A DNA stretch of 61,478 bases, from contig CAVOLB010000025.1 in assembly GCA_963696655.1 (NCBI GenBank), forward strand, positions 1 to 61,478. Reading direction: 5' to 3'. Each line of letters starts with the position of its first letter. Position 1 is the stretch's first letter. Below, in pieces: positions 34,260 through 43,646 of the stretch. Both the position numbers and the translations under genes were made by a program. The DNA comes from Hypericibacter sp963696655. GTDB lineage: Bacteria; Pseudomonadota; Alphaproteobacteria; Dongiales; Dongiaceae. The notes beneath the pieces were generated by a model. It was not told the origin of the DNA. It was given only the letters and a program-made list of their open reading frames with translations, and searched no databases.

Positions 34260-35036
34260 TCAGTGAATATCCTTCCAGACCTTCCGCTTCACGGCGTAAG
34301 CGAGGCCGGTCAGCACGATCAGGAACAGGATCACCTTCACGCCCATTTTCTTGCGGGCGTCGATCTCCGGTTCGGCGGTCCATTCGAGGAAGGTGACGAC
34401 GTCATGCGCCTCCTGATGGACGGTCGCCTCGGTGCCGTCGGCATAGGTGACGGAACCGTCAGAAAGCGGCGGCGGCATGGCGATCTGATGGCCGGGGAAG
34501 GCGGCGTTGTAATACATGCCGTCCGGCACCGTCACGCCCGCGGGCGGCGGGACGAAGCCGGTGAGGACGCCATAGACATAATCGGCCCCGCCTTCGCGCG
34601 CCTTGACGATGAGCGAGAGGTCGGGCGGCAGGGCGCCGTTGTTGGCGGCGCGCGCCGCGTTGGCGTTGGCGAAGGGGGCGACGAACTTGTCCGAGGGCTT
34701 TGCCGGCCGCTCGAACATGTCGCCCGCGTCGTTCGGACCGTCCATCACATTGTACTGGGCGGCGATCGCCTTGATCTGGTCATCGCCGATGCCGATGTCG
34801 CCCAGATTGCGATAGGCGACCAGCGACAGCGAGTGGCAGGCCGAGCAGACATCCTTATAGACCTGGAAGCCGCGCTGGGCGGCCGCCTGGTCGATGGTGC
34901 CGAACAACCCGTCGAAGGACCAGCGCTGATGCTCGAGCGAATTCTCGCTTTCCGCCGCGCGGGCGGTCGTGACGGCGAGACCGGAGGCGACCAGGGCCGC
35001 GGTGGCGAAGGCCAGGAGCGCGTTGCGACGCATCAT
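34260..35036 (-). CDS. petC: Cytochrome c1, bc1 complex
   Basis: 258 residues with a signal peptide (RRNALLAFATAALVASGLAV, cleavage after ARA). Heme c binds Cys64, Cys67 and His68 (DVCSACHS), and the sixth ligand Met is in FPGHQIAMPPPL. A C-terminal membrane anchor (VKVILFLIVLTGLAYAV) fixes it in the inner membrane facing the periplasm. It takes electrons from the Rieske protein and passes them to soluble or membrane cytochrome c. The start ATGATG overlaps the petB stop, showing tight coupling within petABC. Confidence 0.96.
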   Translation of the reverse strand: MMRRNALLAFATAALVASGLAVTTARAAESENSLEHQRWSFDGLFGTIDQAAAQRGFQVYKDVCSACHSLSLVAYRNLGDIGIGDDQIKAIAAQYNVMDGPNDAGDMFERPAKPSDKFVAPFANANAARAANNGALPPDLSLIVKAREGGADYVYGVLTGFVPPPAGVTVPDGMYYNAAFPGHQIAMPPPLSDGSVTYADGTEATVHQEAHDVVTFLEWTAEPEIDARKKMGVKVILFLIVLTGLAYAVKRKVWKDIH

Positions 35037-36322
35037 GCCTTCTCCATCGGCTTGGCAGTGGCGCCGGCGAGCTTGCCGCCGCCTTTGAGCACGGGCTCGC
35101 TGATGCTCGTGGGCAAAGGCTTCGGTTTCTCGAAGAAGCCCAGGAGCGGCAGCACGATCAGGAAGTGGATGAAGTACCAGGCGGTCGCGACACGGCCGAT
35201 GATCAGGAACGGCACGCCATGGAAGCTGGCGTCGGGCGAGTTCGCGCCGACCCAGCCCAGCACCAGGCAGTCCGCCAGATGGATCCAGAAGAACCATTTG
35301 TAGGTCGGACGGAAGCGGGCGCTGCGCACCGGCGAATGATCGAGCCAGGGCAGCACGAACAGCACCAGGATGGCCGAGAACATCGCCAGCACGCCGCCGA
35401 GCTTGGCTTCGATGAACCAGATGTCCGGCACGGCGCGCAGGATCGCGTAGAAGGGCAGGAAGTACCATTCCGGCACGATATGCATCGGCGTCGCCATCGG
35501 GTTGGCCGGGATGTAGTTGTCCGGCTCGCCGAAGAAGTTCGGGCTGAAGAACACCAGCGCGGCGTAGAAGATGAGGAACACGCCGACGCCGAAATAATCC
35601 TTCACCGTGTAGTAGGGGTGGAAGGGGATGCTGTCCTGCGGGCCCTTGGTGTCGATGCCAAGCGGGTTGTTCGAGCCATGCTTGTGCAACGCCAGCACAT
35701 GCAGGACCACCACGCCCAGGATCGCGAAGGGCAGCAGGTAGTGCAGCGAGAAGAAGCGGTTGAGGGTCGGGTTGTCGACCGAGAAGCCGCCCCACAGCCA
35801 GGTCACGATGTACTTGCCGACGAGCGGCAGGGCCGAGAACAGGTTGGTGATGACGGTGGCGCCCCAGAAGCTCATCTGGCCCCAGGGCAGCACATAGCCC
35901 ATGAAGGCGGTCGCCATCATCAGCAGCAGGATGACGACGCCGATCATCCACAGGAGCTCGCGCGGCTTCTTGTAGGATCCGTAATAGAGCCCGCGGAAGA
36001 TATGGACATAGACGACGATGAAGAACATCGACGCCCCGTTCATGTGGATGTAGCGGATCAGCCAGCCGTAACTCACGTCGCGCATGATGTGCTCGACGCT
36101 GTTGAAGGCGAGCGTGACATGCGGGGTGTAGTGCATCGCCAGCACGATGCCGCTGACGATCATGATCACCAGCATGAGGCCGGCGAGCGAGCCGAAGTTC
36201 CACCAGTAGCTCAGATTCTTCGGCGTCGGATATTCATGCATCTCGTGGTCGAGGAAGCTGAATATCGGCAGCCGGTAATCGATCCAGCGGACGATCGGGT
36301 TCTTGAATTTTGGCGTGCTCAC
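35033..36322 (-). CDS. petB: Cytochrome b, bc1 complex
   Basis: 429 residues, starting at a GTG (36322) whose GTGA overlaps the petA stop; the product then begins MSTPKFKNPIVRWIDYRLP, as in relatives. Eight or more membrane helices are visible. Heme-binding histidines occur in RYIHMNGASMFF, VYVHIFRG and in FSLHYLLPF/VVVLHVLALH. The Qo-site motif PEWY is in MHIVPEWYFLPFYAILR. It oxidises ubiquinol and reduces quinone across the membrane. The tail from about residue 410 is basic. Central gene of the bc1 operon. Confidence 0.96.
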   Translation of the reverse strand: MSTPKFKNPIVRWIDYRLPIFSFLDHEMHEYPTPKNLSYWWNFGSLAGLMLVIMIVSGIVLAMHYTPHVTLAFNSVEHIMRDVSYGWLIRYIHMNGASMFFIVVYVHIFRGLYYGSYKKPRELLWMIGVVILLLMMATAFMGYVLPWGQMSFWGATVITNLFSALPLVGKYIVTWLWGGFSVDNPTLNRFFSLHYLLPFAILGVVVLHVLALHKHGSNNPLGIDTKGPQDSIPFHPYYTVKDYFGVGVFLIFYAALVFFSPNFFGEPDNYIPANPMATPMHIVPEWYFLPFYAILRAVPDIWFIEAKLGGVLAMFSAILVLFVLPWLDHSPVRSARFRPTYKWFFWIHLADCLVLGWVGANSPDASFHGVPFLIIGRVATAWYFIHFLIVLPLLGFFEKPKPLPTSISEPVLKGGGKLAGATAKPMEKA

Positions 36323-36906
36323 GACTTCTTGGCCTCCGCCCCAACCAGGAGTGTGGTGTCGGTCTCGAAGGTATAGGCCGGGATCTCGAGATTGCGGGGC
36401 GCGGGGCCCTTCCGGATGCGGCCGGAGGTGTCGTATTGCGACCCGTGGCAGGGGCAGAACCAGCCGCCGAACTCGCCCTTGGGATCGGTCGGCTTCTGGC
36501 CCAGCGGCACGCAGCCCAGATGGGTGCAGACGCCGACCATGACCAGCCATTCCGGCTTCTGCACGCGCTGCTGATCGGTCTGCGGATCGCGCAGCTCGGC
36601 GATATTGACGTCCTCGGCTTCCTTGATCTCTTCCGGCGTGCGGTGGCGCACGAAGACCGGCTTGCCGCGCCAGAGCACGGTGATCGCCTGGCCGACCTCG
36701 ACATGACCGATGTCGATCTCGGTGGTGGAGAGCGCCAGCGTGTCGGCCGACGGATTCATCTGATCGATGAAGGGCCAGACGAGCGAGGCGACGCCGACGG
36801 CGGTCACCGCACCTGTGGCCAGGAAGAGGAAGTCACGCCGCGTCCCCTCGCCATGCGCGTCAGGGCCATGCCCCGCGCCCGCGCTGGCCTGAAGGCTTTC
36901 CGCCAT
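36319..36906 (-). CDS. petA: Ubiquinol-cytochrome c reductase iron-sulfur (Rieske) subunit
   Basis: 195 residues from ATG 36906, preceded by AAAGGAG. The N-terminus has a twin-arginine-type signal anchor (TRRDFLFLATGAVTAVG), uncleaved as usual for Rieske proteins. Cluster ligands are Cys127 and His129 (CTHLGC) and Cys151 and His154 (CPCHGS), with Cys132 and Cys153 as the disulfide. It moves electrons from ubiquinol to cytochrome c1. First gene of petABC; its promoter must lie in the 355 bp shared with trmL. The petP/petR-like regulators lie 26 kb away in the same window. Confidence 0.96.
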   Translation of the reverse strand: MAESLQASAGAGHGPDAHGEGTRRDFLFLATGAVTAVGVASLVWPFIDQMNPSADTLALSTTEIDIGHVEVGQAITVLWRGKPVFVRHRTPEEIKEAEDVNIAELRDPQTDQQRVQKPEWLVMVGVCTHLGCVPLGQKPTDPKGEFGGWFCPCHGSQYDTSGRIRKGPAPRNLEIPAYTFETDTTLLVGAEAKKS

Positions 36907-37261
36907 CTCTCTCTTACTCCTTTGGTCGCGCCCCACGCCCGAGGCCCGGATCAAGAAGCACCTTGCAGCGCAGGACCGATCAGGACCGACCGGTCCGTTC
37001 CCTCCCCGCAAGGCATTATCCAGGTGGGCTCGCGCGCCCTTATAACACTCTGCCGACGAAGCGGTCTTCGGCTCTCTTGCGACAATCCGCCGCATAAATC
37101 GCGAGCCGCTAACCCCTTCGACGGCAAGCGGTATAGTCGAATTTCGGGGGTTTGCCTAGCGCTCCGGGGCCAGGCCAGATGCCGCATCGGGAACGGATCC
37201 CGGCCGCGCCCGAGCCCGGCCCGCGCCAGGACCTCGCGCCTTCGCTCTCCAGGGACACCCC
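36907..37261. other. Divergent promoter region between petA and trmL
   Basis: 355 bp without a gene. It must carry the petABC promoter leftward and the trmL promoter rightward. TATAGT at 37132-37137 is a possible -10 for trmL but lacks a good -35. I saw no clear FnrL, RegA or Irr-type palindrome by eye, and no terminator. Confidence 0.45.
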
Positions 37262-37711
37262 ATGCGCCTCGCTCTCTACGAGCCCGACATCCCGCAGAAC
37301 ACCGGCGCCATTCTCCGGCTGGCGGCCTGCCTCGGCGTCGCGGTCGATCTCATCGAACCCTTCGGATTTCCCTTCGATGACCGCAGGATGCGGCGATCCG
37401 GCATGGACTATCTCGACCGGGTCGAGATCCGCCGCCATGAGAACTGGGCCTCGTTCGAGGCGGCGCGGACCGGGCGGGTCGTCCTCCTGACGACGGCCGG
37501 CGACCGCGCCCTGCCCGGCTTCGCCTTCGAACCGAGCGACACCCTGTTGCTCGGCCGCGAAAGCGCCGGGGTCCCGGCCGCCATCCACGGGGCCGCCGAC
37601 ATCCGCCTCCGGATCCCGATGCGGCCCGACATGCGCTCGCTCAACATCGCCCTGGCGGCCGCCTTGGCCCTGGGCGAAGGATTGAGGCAAATCAACGCGT
37701 GGCCCGGCTGA
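37262..37711 (+). CDS. trmL: tRNA (cytidine(34)-2'-O)-methyltransferase
   Basis: 149 residues. It is a minimal SPOUT methyltransferase: MRLALYEPDIPQNTGAILRLAACLG at the N-terminus, TLLLGRESAGVP in the trefoil-knot SAM site, and RIPMRPDMRSLNIALAAALAL at the end. TrmL methylates the wobble position of tRNA-Leu isoacceptors in E. coli. Divergent from petA; the trmL-hemF-petABC neighbourhood is common in alphaproteobacteria. Confidence 0.93.
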   Translation: MRLALYEPDIPQNTGAILRLAACLGVAVDLIEPFGFPFDDRRMRRSGMDYLDRVEIRRHENWASFEAARTGRVVLLTTAGDRALPGFAFEPSDTLLLGRESAGVPAAIHGAADIRLRIPMRPDMRSLNIALAAALALGEGLRQINAWPG

Positions 37712-37786
37712 ATCGGTCAGAAACGCCGATATCGCCAAACATGAGGAGAATGGGTCGCTTGCCCTCGCGGCCCTCACCGCAGCACC

Positions 37787-38683
37787 ATGTCCATCGTCGT
37801 CCGAGAGTCCCAAACGCCCATGAGATCCATGCCATCCCGGCAATCCCGCGCCGCCGCCTGGTTCCAGGAACTGCGCGACCGGATCTGCGCCGAGTTCGAG
37901 CGGCTCGAGGACGAGCTGACCGGCACCCATGCCGAGCTGCCGGCGGGCCGGTTCGAGCGCAGCGCCTGGACCCGGCCCGATCCCGAGACGGGCGATGGCG
38001 GCGGCGGCGTCATGTCGGTGATGCGCGGGCGCGTCTTCGAGAAGGTCGGCGTCAATGTTTCGACCGTCGAAGGCGTCTTCTCCGAGGAGTTCCGCAAGCA
38101 GATCCCCGGTGCCGGCGAGGACGGCCGTTTCTGGGCCAGCGGCATCAGCCTGGTCGCGCATATGCGCTCGCCGCTGGTGCCGGCCGTGCATATGAACACG
38201 CGCCATATCGTGACGAGCAAGGGCTGGTTCGGCGGCGGCGCCGACCTGACGCCGATGTTTCCCGACGATGCCGACACGGCGAGCTTCCATGCCGCGTTCA
38301 AGGCCGCCTGCGACAGGCATGACGACCGCTACTACGAAAAATTCAAGGAATGGTGCGACCGCTATTTCTATCTGCCGCACCGGAACGAGCCGCGCGGCGT
38401 CGGCGGCATCTTCTACGACAATCTCGACAGCGGCGACTGGGAGAAGGACTTCGCCTTCACCCGCGATGTGGGGCTGGCCTTCCTCGAGATCTATCCCGCG
38501 ATCGTGCGGCGCCACCTGAACAAGCCCTGGACGCCCGAGCAGCGCGGCCACCAGCTCGTCCGCCGCGGCCGCTATGCCGAGTTCAACCTGCTCTATGACC
38601 GCGGCACCACCTTCGGCCTCAAGACCGGCGGCAACACGGAAGCGATCCTGATGTCGCTGCCGCCCGAGGTGATCTGGCCGTAG
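37787..38683 (+). CDS. hemF: Oxygen-dependent coproporphyrinogen-III oxidase
   Basis: 298 residues; an internal ATG at 37820 (MRSMPSRQSRAAAWF) is equally likely and nearer the usual length. Family marks: GGGGVMSVMRGRVFEKVGVNVS, FWASGISLVAHMRSPLVPAVHMN, the GGGADLTPMFP motif, HRNEPRGVGGIFYDNL and the C-terminal GLKTGGNTEAILMSLPP. It converts coproporphyrinogen III to protoporphyrinogen IX with O2 in the cytoplasm, supplying heme for the nearby bc1 cytochromes. Follows trmL by 75 bp. Confidence 0.96.
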   Translation: MSIVVRESQTPMRSMPSRQSRAAAWFQELRDRICAEFERLEDELTGTHAELPAGRFERSAWTRPDPETGDGGGGVMSVMRGRVFEKVGVNVSTVEGVFSEEFRKQIPGAGEDGRFWASGISLVAHMRSPLVPAVHMNTRHIVTSKGWFGGGADLTPMFPDDADTASFHAAFKAACDRHDDRYYEKFKEWCDRYFYLPHRNEPRGVGGIFYDNLDSGDWEKDFAFTRDVGLAFLEIYPAIVRRHLNKPWTPEQRGHQLVRRGRYAEFNLLYDRGTTFGLKTGGNTEAILMSLPPEVIWP

Positions 38684-38710
38684 GGGAAACGCGACGCGTC
38701 TTATCCAGCA

Positions 38711-38848
38711 CAAGCCCCCTCACCCGGCTCCGGGTAAGTCTCCGCTGCGCTCCGACTAACCACCCTACGCGTTCCTCTCCCCAGGTCTGTGGGGAGAGGA
38801 AGAGGCCCATTGCGAAGCCATGGGGGTGAGGGTGCGGTGCGAGAAGGC
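38711..38848. repeat. Dispersed intergenic element, CCCATTGCGAAGCC type
   Basis: Runs from CCCCCTCACCCGG to GGGGGTGAGGGTGCGG, whose ends pair. It contains CTCTCCCCAGGTCTGTGGGG followed by AGAGG as an inner hairpin and the conserved stretch CCCATTGCGAAGCCATGGGG. A second copy of this type is at 51.9 kb. It fills the gap between hemF and the stop of the opposite-strand GMC small-subunit gene. Confidence 0.7.
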
Positions 38849-38867
38849 GTAAGTGAGAACGCCCACC

Positions 38868-39329
38868 CTAACGCGGCGTGGGCCGGTAGGTGCGGCCGCG
38901 GGCGATGACGCGCTCGATCATGCCGTCGAGCAGATAGGCGTGGGTCTCGTAGGGATCGTAGGGCGCGTTCTCCTGCCCCGGATAGCCGAGCGCCTCGCGG
39001 ACGGAAGGCGACATGTAGTAGGCGCCGGACACCGCCAGGCCCAACGCTTCCATCTCGTCCGGATGATCGCGCGCCAGTTCCTTCACGGCCTCCGCGGGGG
39101 GCCGATCCCGCCCGCGATCCAGCGCCCGTACCACGTTCTCCTTCAGATCCGGACGGTGCTTGAAAACCTCGTCGATCCACTGCTCATGCACGAGGACGCT
39201 GCTGGCGGACGGCATCGTTTCATAGGCGGGAATCAGGTAATCGGCGATCAGCCGCAGCGTCTCGCGCCGCTCCGGCGTCAGTCCGATTGCCATGCGAACG
39301 CCCGGATCGCGCGCCGTCGTTCCGGTCAT
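38868..39329 (-). CDS. GMC-dehydrogenase small subunit (gluconate 2-dehydrogenase subunit 3 type)
   Basis: 153 residues starting at ATG 39329, which overlaps the GMC stop (TGATG). The subunit-3 pattern is present: LTPERRETLRLIADYLIPAYETMPSASSVLV and later GLAVSGAYYMSPSVREALGYPGQENAPYD. Homologues assist folding and export of the flavoprotein partner. Unlike many of them it has no Tat signal, so the pair probably stays in the cytoplasm, as in glucoside 3-dehydrogenases of the soluble type. Last gene of the seven-gene operon. Confidence 0.85.
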   Translation of the reverse strand: MTGTTARDPGVRMAIGLTPERRETLRLIADYLIPAYETMPSASSVLVHEQWIDEVFKHRPDLKENVVRALDRGRDRPPAEAVKELARDHPDEMEALGLAVSGAYYMSPSVREALGYPGQENAPYDPYETHAYLLDGMIERVIARGRTYRPTPR

Positions 39330-41002
39330 CACGCGGCCTCCTGGTTGCGCCGTTCCGCGATCATGCGGCGGCATTGGCGCAGCGCCACCGACATGATCGT
39401 GGCGGTCGGGTTCAACCCGCCGGAGGTCGGAAAGGTGCTGCCGTCCAGGATGTAGAGATTGGGCACGTCATGGCACCGGCCCCACGGATCGACCACGGAC
39501 GTCTTCGGGTCCTCGCCCATCTTGGCCGTGCCCAGGAGATGCCAGCCGCTGTCGCGCATCTGGTTGACCACGACCGTCTCGATCGCATTCCCGGCCTGCG
39601 CCGCCTCGAGACAACGATCGACATGGAACTGGAGCAGCCGCTTGGAGTTCTCCGAGACCTTGTAGATGATCTTCGGCGCCGGAATGCCGTTGCTGTCGGT
39701 CAGATCCGGATCGAGCGCCACCCGGTTGGCATCCTCCGGCAGATCCTCGCCGATGATGCACCACACGACGCTGTGGCCCAGCCGGCGGCCGACGGTCTCA
39801 TGCAGGTTCCGGCCCCAGCTGGCTTCGACCTGCTCGGCCGGATCCGCGAAGACCTTGGTGCCCACGAAGGAGCTGGCCCCTAAGGGCCCGCCCGCGGGCA
39901 CGATGCCCCATTTGGCGCCGCGCACGAAGCCGCGCCGCTCGTCGGTCTCGTAGAACTGGAAGCTGTCGACACATTGGCCGAACGGCCCCCGCCAGGATTC
40001 GAGATTCTCCTCATAGACGCCGAGCACAGCCGAGAAGGGATGCATCATGAGGCGCTTGCCGACCATGCCGGAGCTGTTGGCAAGGCCGTCCGGGAATCGG
40101 TCGCTGGCGGAGAGCAGGAGGAGCCGCGGCGTGCCGACGCCGTTGGCGCAGAGGATCACGACCGAGGCCCGCTGCCGGCGCTCGCGACCGTTCACATCGA
40201 AATAGACCGCGCCCGTCGCCAACCCGCGCTCGTCCGTCTCGATCCGGCTGACGCGCGCGCCGGTGACGAGCCGCACGCCGTTCTTGAGCGCATGCGGCCA
40301 ATAGGTGATGTCCGGCGTCGATTTGGCACCCTCCGGGCAGCCGGTCATGCAGGTGCCGCGGCGGACGCAAGGGTTGAGGCCGTTATAGGGGATCGAGGGA
40401 ATGGCGTTCGTGCCCGGCCACCAATGCCAGCCCAGCTTGTCGAGACTCGCCGCGGCCTTCCGCCCGACCTTGCCGATCGGCAGCGGCGGCGTCGGGTAGG
40501 AGCCGCGCGGCGGATAGGCCGGATCGCCGGGAAGACCCGAGACGCCGACCTCGCGCTCGATCACGTCGAGATGCGGCAGCAGATCCTCGTAGGTGAAGGG
40601 CCAGTCGTCGGCCACGCCATCCATCGAGCGGACGCGGAAATCCGACGGCAGGAACGGCGTCCAATGGGCGGCATAGAGCGTCGCACTGCCGCCGACGCCG
40701 GAGAACATCAGCGGATTGATATCGGATTCGTCGGTATTGAGCGGATAGTCGCGCTCGCCGTCGCGGACATTGGGGTTCGGGTGCCAGCGCTTCTGGCTGA
40801 CCAGCTCCCATTCCGGCCGGCGGCCGGCATAGGCGCTGTTGTCCGGGTTGTCGCCCTGTTCCAGCGTGACGACGGAAAAGCCGGCGGCGGAGAGATGCTT
40901 CGCCGCGACGGCGCCGGACGGCCCCGCGCCGATGATGAGAACATCGGCCGGCTCGTCGCGCCGCATCCGACGGTCCCCCTGGGATGTCGGGTTCATCGTC
41001 AT
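39329..41002 (-). CDS. GMC-family FAD oxidoreductase
   Basis: 557 residues. The FAD dinucleotide loop is VLIIGAGPSGAVAAKHL, and the GMC C-terminal domain ends with HLLGTAKMGEDPKTSVVD and FPTSGGLNPTATIMSVALR, carrying the usual His/Asn active-site pair. The mid-region GTCMTGCPEGAKS is typical of the gluconate 2-dehydrogenase and sugar 3-dehydrogenase branch rather than choline oxidase. It likely oxidises a sugar or sugar derivative hydroxyl to a ketone or lactone. Overlap with its small subunit gene and an operon with a ribose-type ABC importer point to an imported carbohydrate substrate. Confidence 0.92.
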   Translation of the reverse strand: MTMNPTSQGDRRMRRDEPADVLIIGAGPSGAVAAKHLSAAGFSVVTLEQGDNPDNSAYAGRRPEWELVSQKRWHPNPNVRDGERDYPLNTDESDINPLMFSGVGGSATLYAAHWTPFLPSDFRVRSMDGVADDWPFTYEDLLPHLDVIEREVGVSGLPGDPAYPPRGSYPTPPLPIGKVGRKAAASLDKLGWHWWPGTNAIPSIPYNGLNPCVRRGTCMTGCPEGAKSTPDITYWPHALKNGVRLVTGARVSRIETDERGLATGAVYFDVNGRERRQRASVVILCANGVGTPRLLLLSASDRFPDGLANSSGMVGKRLMMHPFSAVLGVYEENLESWRGPFGQCVDSFQFYETDERRGFVRGAKWGIVPAGGPLGASSFVGTKVFADPAEQVEASWGRNLHETVGRRLGHSVVWCIIGEDLPEDANRVALDPDLTDSNGIPAPKIIYKVSENSKRLLQFHVDRCLEAAQAGNAIETVVVNQMRDSGWHLLGTAKMGEDPKTSVVDPWGRCHDVPNLYILDGSTFPTSGGLNPTATIMSVALRQCRRMIAERRNQEAA

Positions 41003-41044
41003 GGTCTCTCTCCTCCCGGTATTCTGCCGCCGGTCGCGGATCGT

Positions 41045-42538
41045 TCAGTGGACCGCGGCATACATGATACGTTGTTCGGTCGCCTCTTCCGGCGAGAACT
41101 CCTCGACGATCCGTCCCTGGCGCGACACCAGAATCCGGTCCGAGAGATTCAGAATCTCCGGCAGATAGGACGATATCACCACGACCGCCAGCCCCTCGTC
41201 CGCCAGCCGGTTGATCAGCTGGTGAATCTCCACGATGGAGCCCACATCGATGCCCCGCGTCGGCTCGTCGATGATGACGATCTGCGGCTCCTGGACCAGC
41301 GACTTGCTGATGACGACCTTCTGCTGGTTGCCGCCCGAAAGCTCGACGATGCGGGCTTGGCTGCTCGATGTCCGGATGTTCAGGGACTTGATCCAGCTCT
41401 GGGCGAGATTGCGCCGCTCTTCCGCGTTGACGAAGGGCGGCGCGGTGAAGGCCGCCGCCAGGCGGCCCATGAAGACATTGTCGGCGACCGACATGGTTTC
41501 GAAGAAGCCTTCGATCTTGCGGTCCTCGGTGATGTAGACGATGCCGTCCTTCATGGCCGCTCGCGGCGTGGCGTAGTCGACCGCATGATCGCGTCGGTAC
41601 ACATGCCCGCCCAGGAACCGGTCCCGGCGATCGACTCCGGCGACGACCTTCGCCGTCTCGGTGCGCCCGGAGCCGACGAGGCCGAAGATGCCGGTGATCT
41701 GGCCCGCATAGATCGAGAAGGAGGTGTTGCGGACCGTCCGGCCCATGGACAGGTTCTGCACGCTCAGCACCTTGGCGCCGCGCGGCCGGGAGACGCGCAT
41801 ATCCCCGACCTTCTTGTAGATCTCGTCGGAGAGGGCCCGCCCGACCATCGCATGGACGATGCGGGCGCGGTCGAAGCTCGCGCTGGCGTCGGTCACGACG
41901 CGGGCCCCGTCGCGCATGACGGTGATCCGGTCGGAAATCTTCAGCGCCTCCTCCAGCGCATGGGTGATGAAGATGACGGACACGCCGGCCGCCTTCAGCC
42001 GCCCGGCAAGGGCGAAGAACTGGTTCTTCTCCTCGGGCGTGAGGGTCGCCGTCGGTTCGTCGAAAACGATCACCCGCGCCTTGCGATGAACCGCGCGGGC
42101 GATCTCCACCATCTGACGCTGCGCGGCCCCGAGCTGTCCGACCTTCATGGCGGCGTCGATCGGGAAATTGAGGGTCTGAAGCAATTGCTGGGCCGTCATA
42201 TAGAGGTGCTTCAACGGCGTGAAGAATCGCTTCTCGCCGAGATAGAGGTTCTGCGCCACCGTCAGGGACGGGACCAGGCTGGTCTCCTGGAACACCATGA
42301 CGATGCCCGCGTCGAGCGCTTCGCGCGGCTGCCGGAACGCGACCGGCTTTCCGTCCAGCATCATGCTGCCCCGGGTCGGCGAAACCACGCCGGCCATGAT
42401 CTTGGTCAGCGTCGATTTCCCGGCGCCATTCTCGCCAAGAAGCGCATGGATCTCTCCGGCCGCGAGATCGAAGTCCACGTCGCGCAGAACGGCGACGCCG
42501 TGATACTCCTTGGCGATGCCGCGAAGCTCAAGCCGCAT
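41045..42538 (-). CDS. Ribose-type ABC transporter, duplicated ATP-binding protein
   Basis: 497 residues with two nucleotide-binding halves, as in RbsA and MglA. The first half has Walker A in LLGENGAGKSTLTKIMAG, a weakened signature (GAAQRQMVEIARAV) and Walker B VIVFDEPTATL. The second has a degenerate Walker A (GLVGSGRTETAKVV), signature LSGGNQQKVVISKSL and Walker B VIIDEPTRGID. It powers uptake through the two permeases of this operon. The start overlaps the stop of the propeller gene by 11 bp. The subfamily imports monosaccharides or related polyols. Confidence 0.94.
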   Translation of the reverse strand: MRLELRGIAKEYHGVAVLRDVDFDLAAGEIHALLGENGAGKSTLTKIMAGVVSPTRGSMMLDGKPVAFRQPREALDAGIVMVFQETSLVPSLTVAQNLYLGEKRFFTPLKHLYMTAQQLLQTLNFPIDAAMKVGQLGAAQRQMVEIARAVHRKARVIVFDEPTATLTPEEKNQFFALAGRLKAAGVSVIFITHALEEALKISDRITVMRDGARVVTDASASFDRARIVHAMVGRALSDEIYKKVGDMRVSRPRGAKVLSVQNLSMGRTVRNTSFSIYAGQITGIFGLVGSGRTETAKVVAGVDRRDRFLGGHVYRRDHAVDYATPRAAMKDGIVYITEDRKIEGFFETMSVADNVFMGRLAAAFTAPPFVNAEERRNLAQSWIKSLNIRTSSSQARIVELSGGNQQKVVISKSLVQEPQIVIIDEPTRGIDVGSIVEIHQLINRLADEGLAVVVISSYLPEILNLSDRILVSRQGRIVEEFSPEEATEQRIMYAAVH

Positions 42539-43646
42539 CTGCAGGAGCGCCTCCCGGCTCGCCGATATCCGCTACCACCACGATGTCGTCTCCCTTGCAG
42601 GTGACGAGAAGGCGCCCGTTCCCTTCGAGGCAGCTCGTCGTCCCGTGGCGATCGCCATCGGCGCGGCTGTGAAGACTGTCGAGCGGCTGGAGATCGCTGC
42701 CGAGCCGGACGACGAGCCCGTAGGACCGCGCCGGCGCCCATGGCTTGAGGTTGCCCATCTGCCGCGCCGCGCCGCTCTGGAGCGGTTCCATGAGATGGCG
42801 CCCGGCACGCAGGGTCGGCGCCACCCAGCAGTTGCGGTCCTCGATCTCCGCCATCATCCGGGTGCGATAGGCCGGCTCGCGCAGCACATGCTCGACGAGC
42901 TGGCTGCGCGGCGCGAAGACCGCAAGCCATGCGCCGCCCCGGCTCGCCGCCGCCAGCCGGGCCGGATAGCCCGGCAGCTGCTCCAGGACGACGGTGGCGG
43001 GCGACGGCCTCGTGGCCTCGATCCGGATCAGCCGGTGCCGCCAGCTTTCCGAGACGATGAGGGTCCCCTGGCTGTCGAGCAAAAGACCGTTCGGGTAGGC
43101 GAGGTCCTGCGCCAGGCGGAGGGCGGCGGCTTCGTCCGCTCGCGGAATCCGCCAGACGGAGCCGGTAGTGCCGCCGCACATGAGGTCGACCTGCCAGTCC
43201 GACGGCCCGTGGATGGCCGACCCTTGCGCGACGACCAGATCGTCGCCATCGAAAGCCAGGGCCGTCGGGCAGACGAGCGGGCGGCCGGCGAGCGTCGCGA
43301 TCGTGCGGTCGCCGTGACGCCCGCCCCGCAGCACGATGCGCCCGTCGGCCAACCCGACGGCAAGACCGCCCTCGGGATGGAACGCCAGGCTGACGATGTC
43401 GGCATCGAATTCCCCTCGGAGAAACGGCGCGGCCCGCCCTTCGCGGATCTCGATGACCCGGCGGCCGCTCGTCGCCAGGATGGCGTCGCCCGCCGCGACG
43501 AGATTGTCCGGGTTCGGCAGTTCCACGACCGGCGCCGCCATGTCCAATCGCGTGTTGGGCCGTAGCGGCCCATCCATGGCGGGCAGCGTGATCCCCTCCT
43601 CGGCCCGCGTGACCCGCGCGATGAGGCGGCGGAGAGCCGAGCTCAT
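42528..43646 (-). CDS. SMP-30/strictosidine synthase-like beta-propeller protein
   Basis: 372 residues from ATG 43646. It has the APMAP/strictosidine-synthase pattern: YPNGLLLDSQGTLIVSESWRHRLIRI, then LPGYPARLAAASRGGAWLAVF. These six-bladed propellers include calcium-dependent lactonases. It lacks a signal peptide. It is clearly a paralogue of the C-terminal domain of the upstream fusion protein, sharing PNG...ESWRHRLIRI and ESSACRISRL, LPGYP and LPGHP. It overlaps its neighbours by 4 and 11 bp. A lactonase acting on the product of the GMC enzyme is a reasonable guess. Confidence 0.85.
   Translation of the reverse strand: MSSALRRLIARVTRAEEGITLPAMDGPLRPNTRLDMAAPVVELPNPDNLVAAGDAILATSGRRVIEIREGRAAPFLRGEFDADIVSLAFHPEGGLAVGLADGRIVLRGGRHGDRTIATLAGRPLVCPTALAFDGDDLVVAQGSAIHGPSDWQVDLMCGGTTGSVWRIPRADEAAALRLAQDLAYPNGLLLDSQGTLIVSESWRHRLIRIEATRPSPATVVLEQLPGYPARLAAASRGGAWLAVFAPRSQLVEHVLREPAYRTRMMAEIEDRNCWVAPTLRAGRHLMEPLQSGAARQMGNLKPWAPARSYGLVVRLGSDLQPLDSLHSRADGDRHGTTSCLEGNGRLLVTCKGDDIVVVADIGEPGGAPADAA

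Noticed and set aside
34260..36203. A single long minus-strand frame joining cytochrome c1 to sequence within petB
   Set aside because: The 5' part is an off-frame reading of petB; cytochrome c1 starts at 35036 with its own signal peptide.
39974..42604. An 876-codon open frame on the plus strand
   Set aside because: It is antisense to the GMC and ABC ATPase genes, has no domain, is His/Arg/Asp-rich as expected for mirror frames of GC-rich genes, and the opposite strand has clear families.
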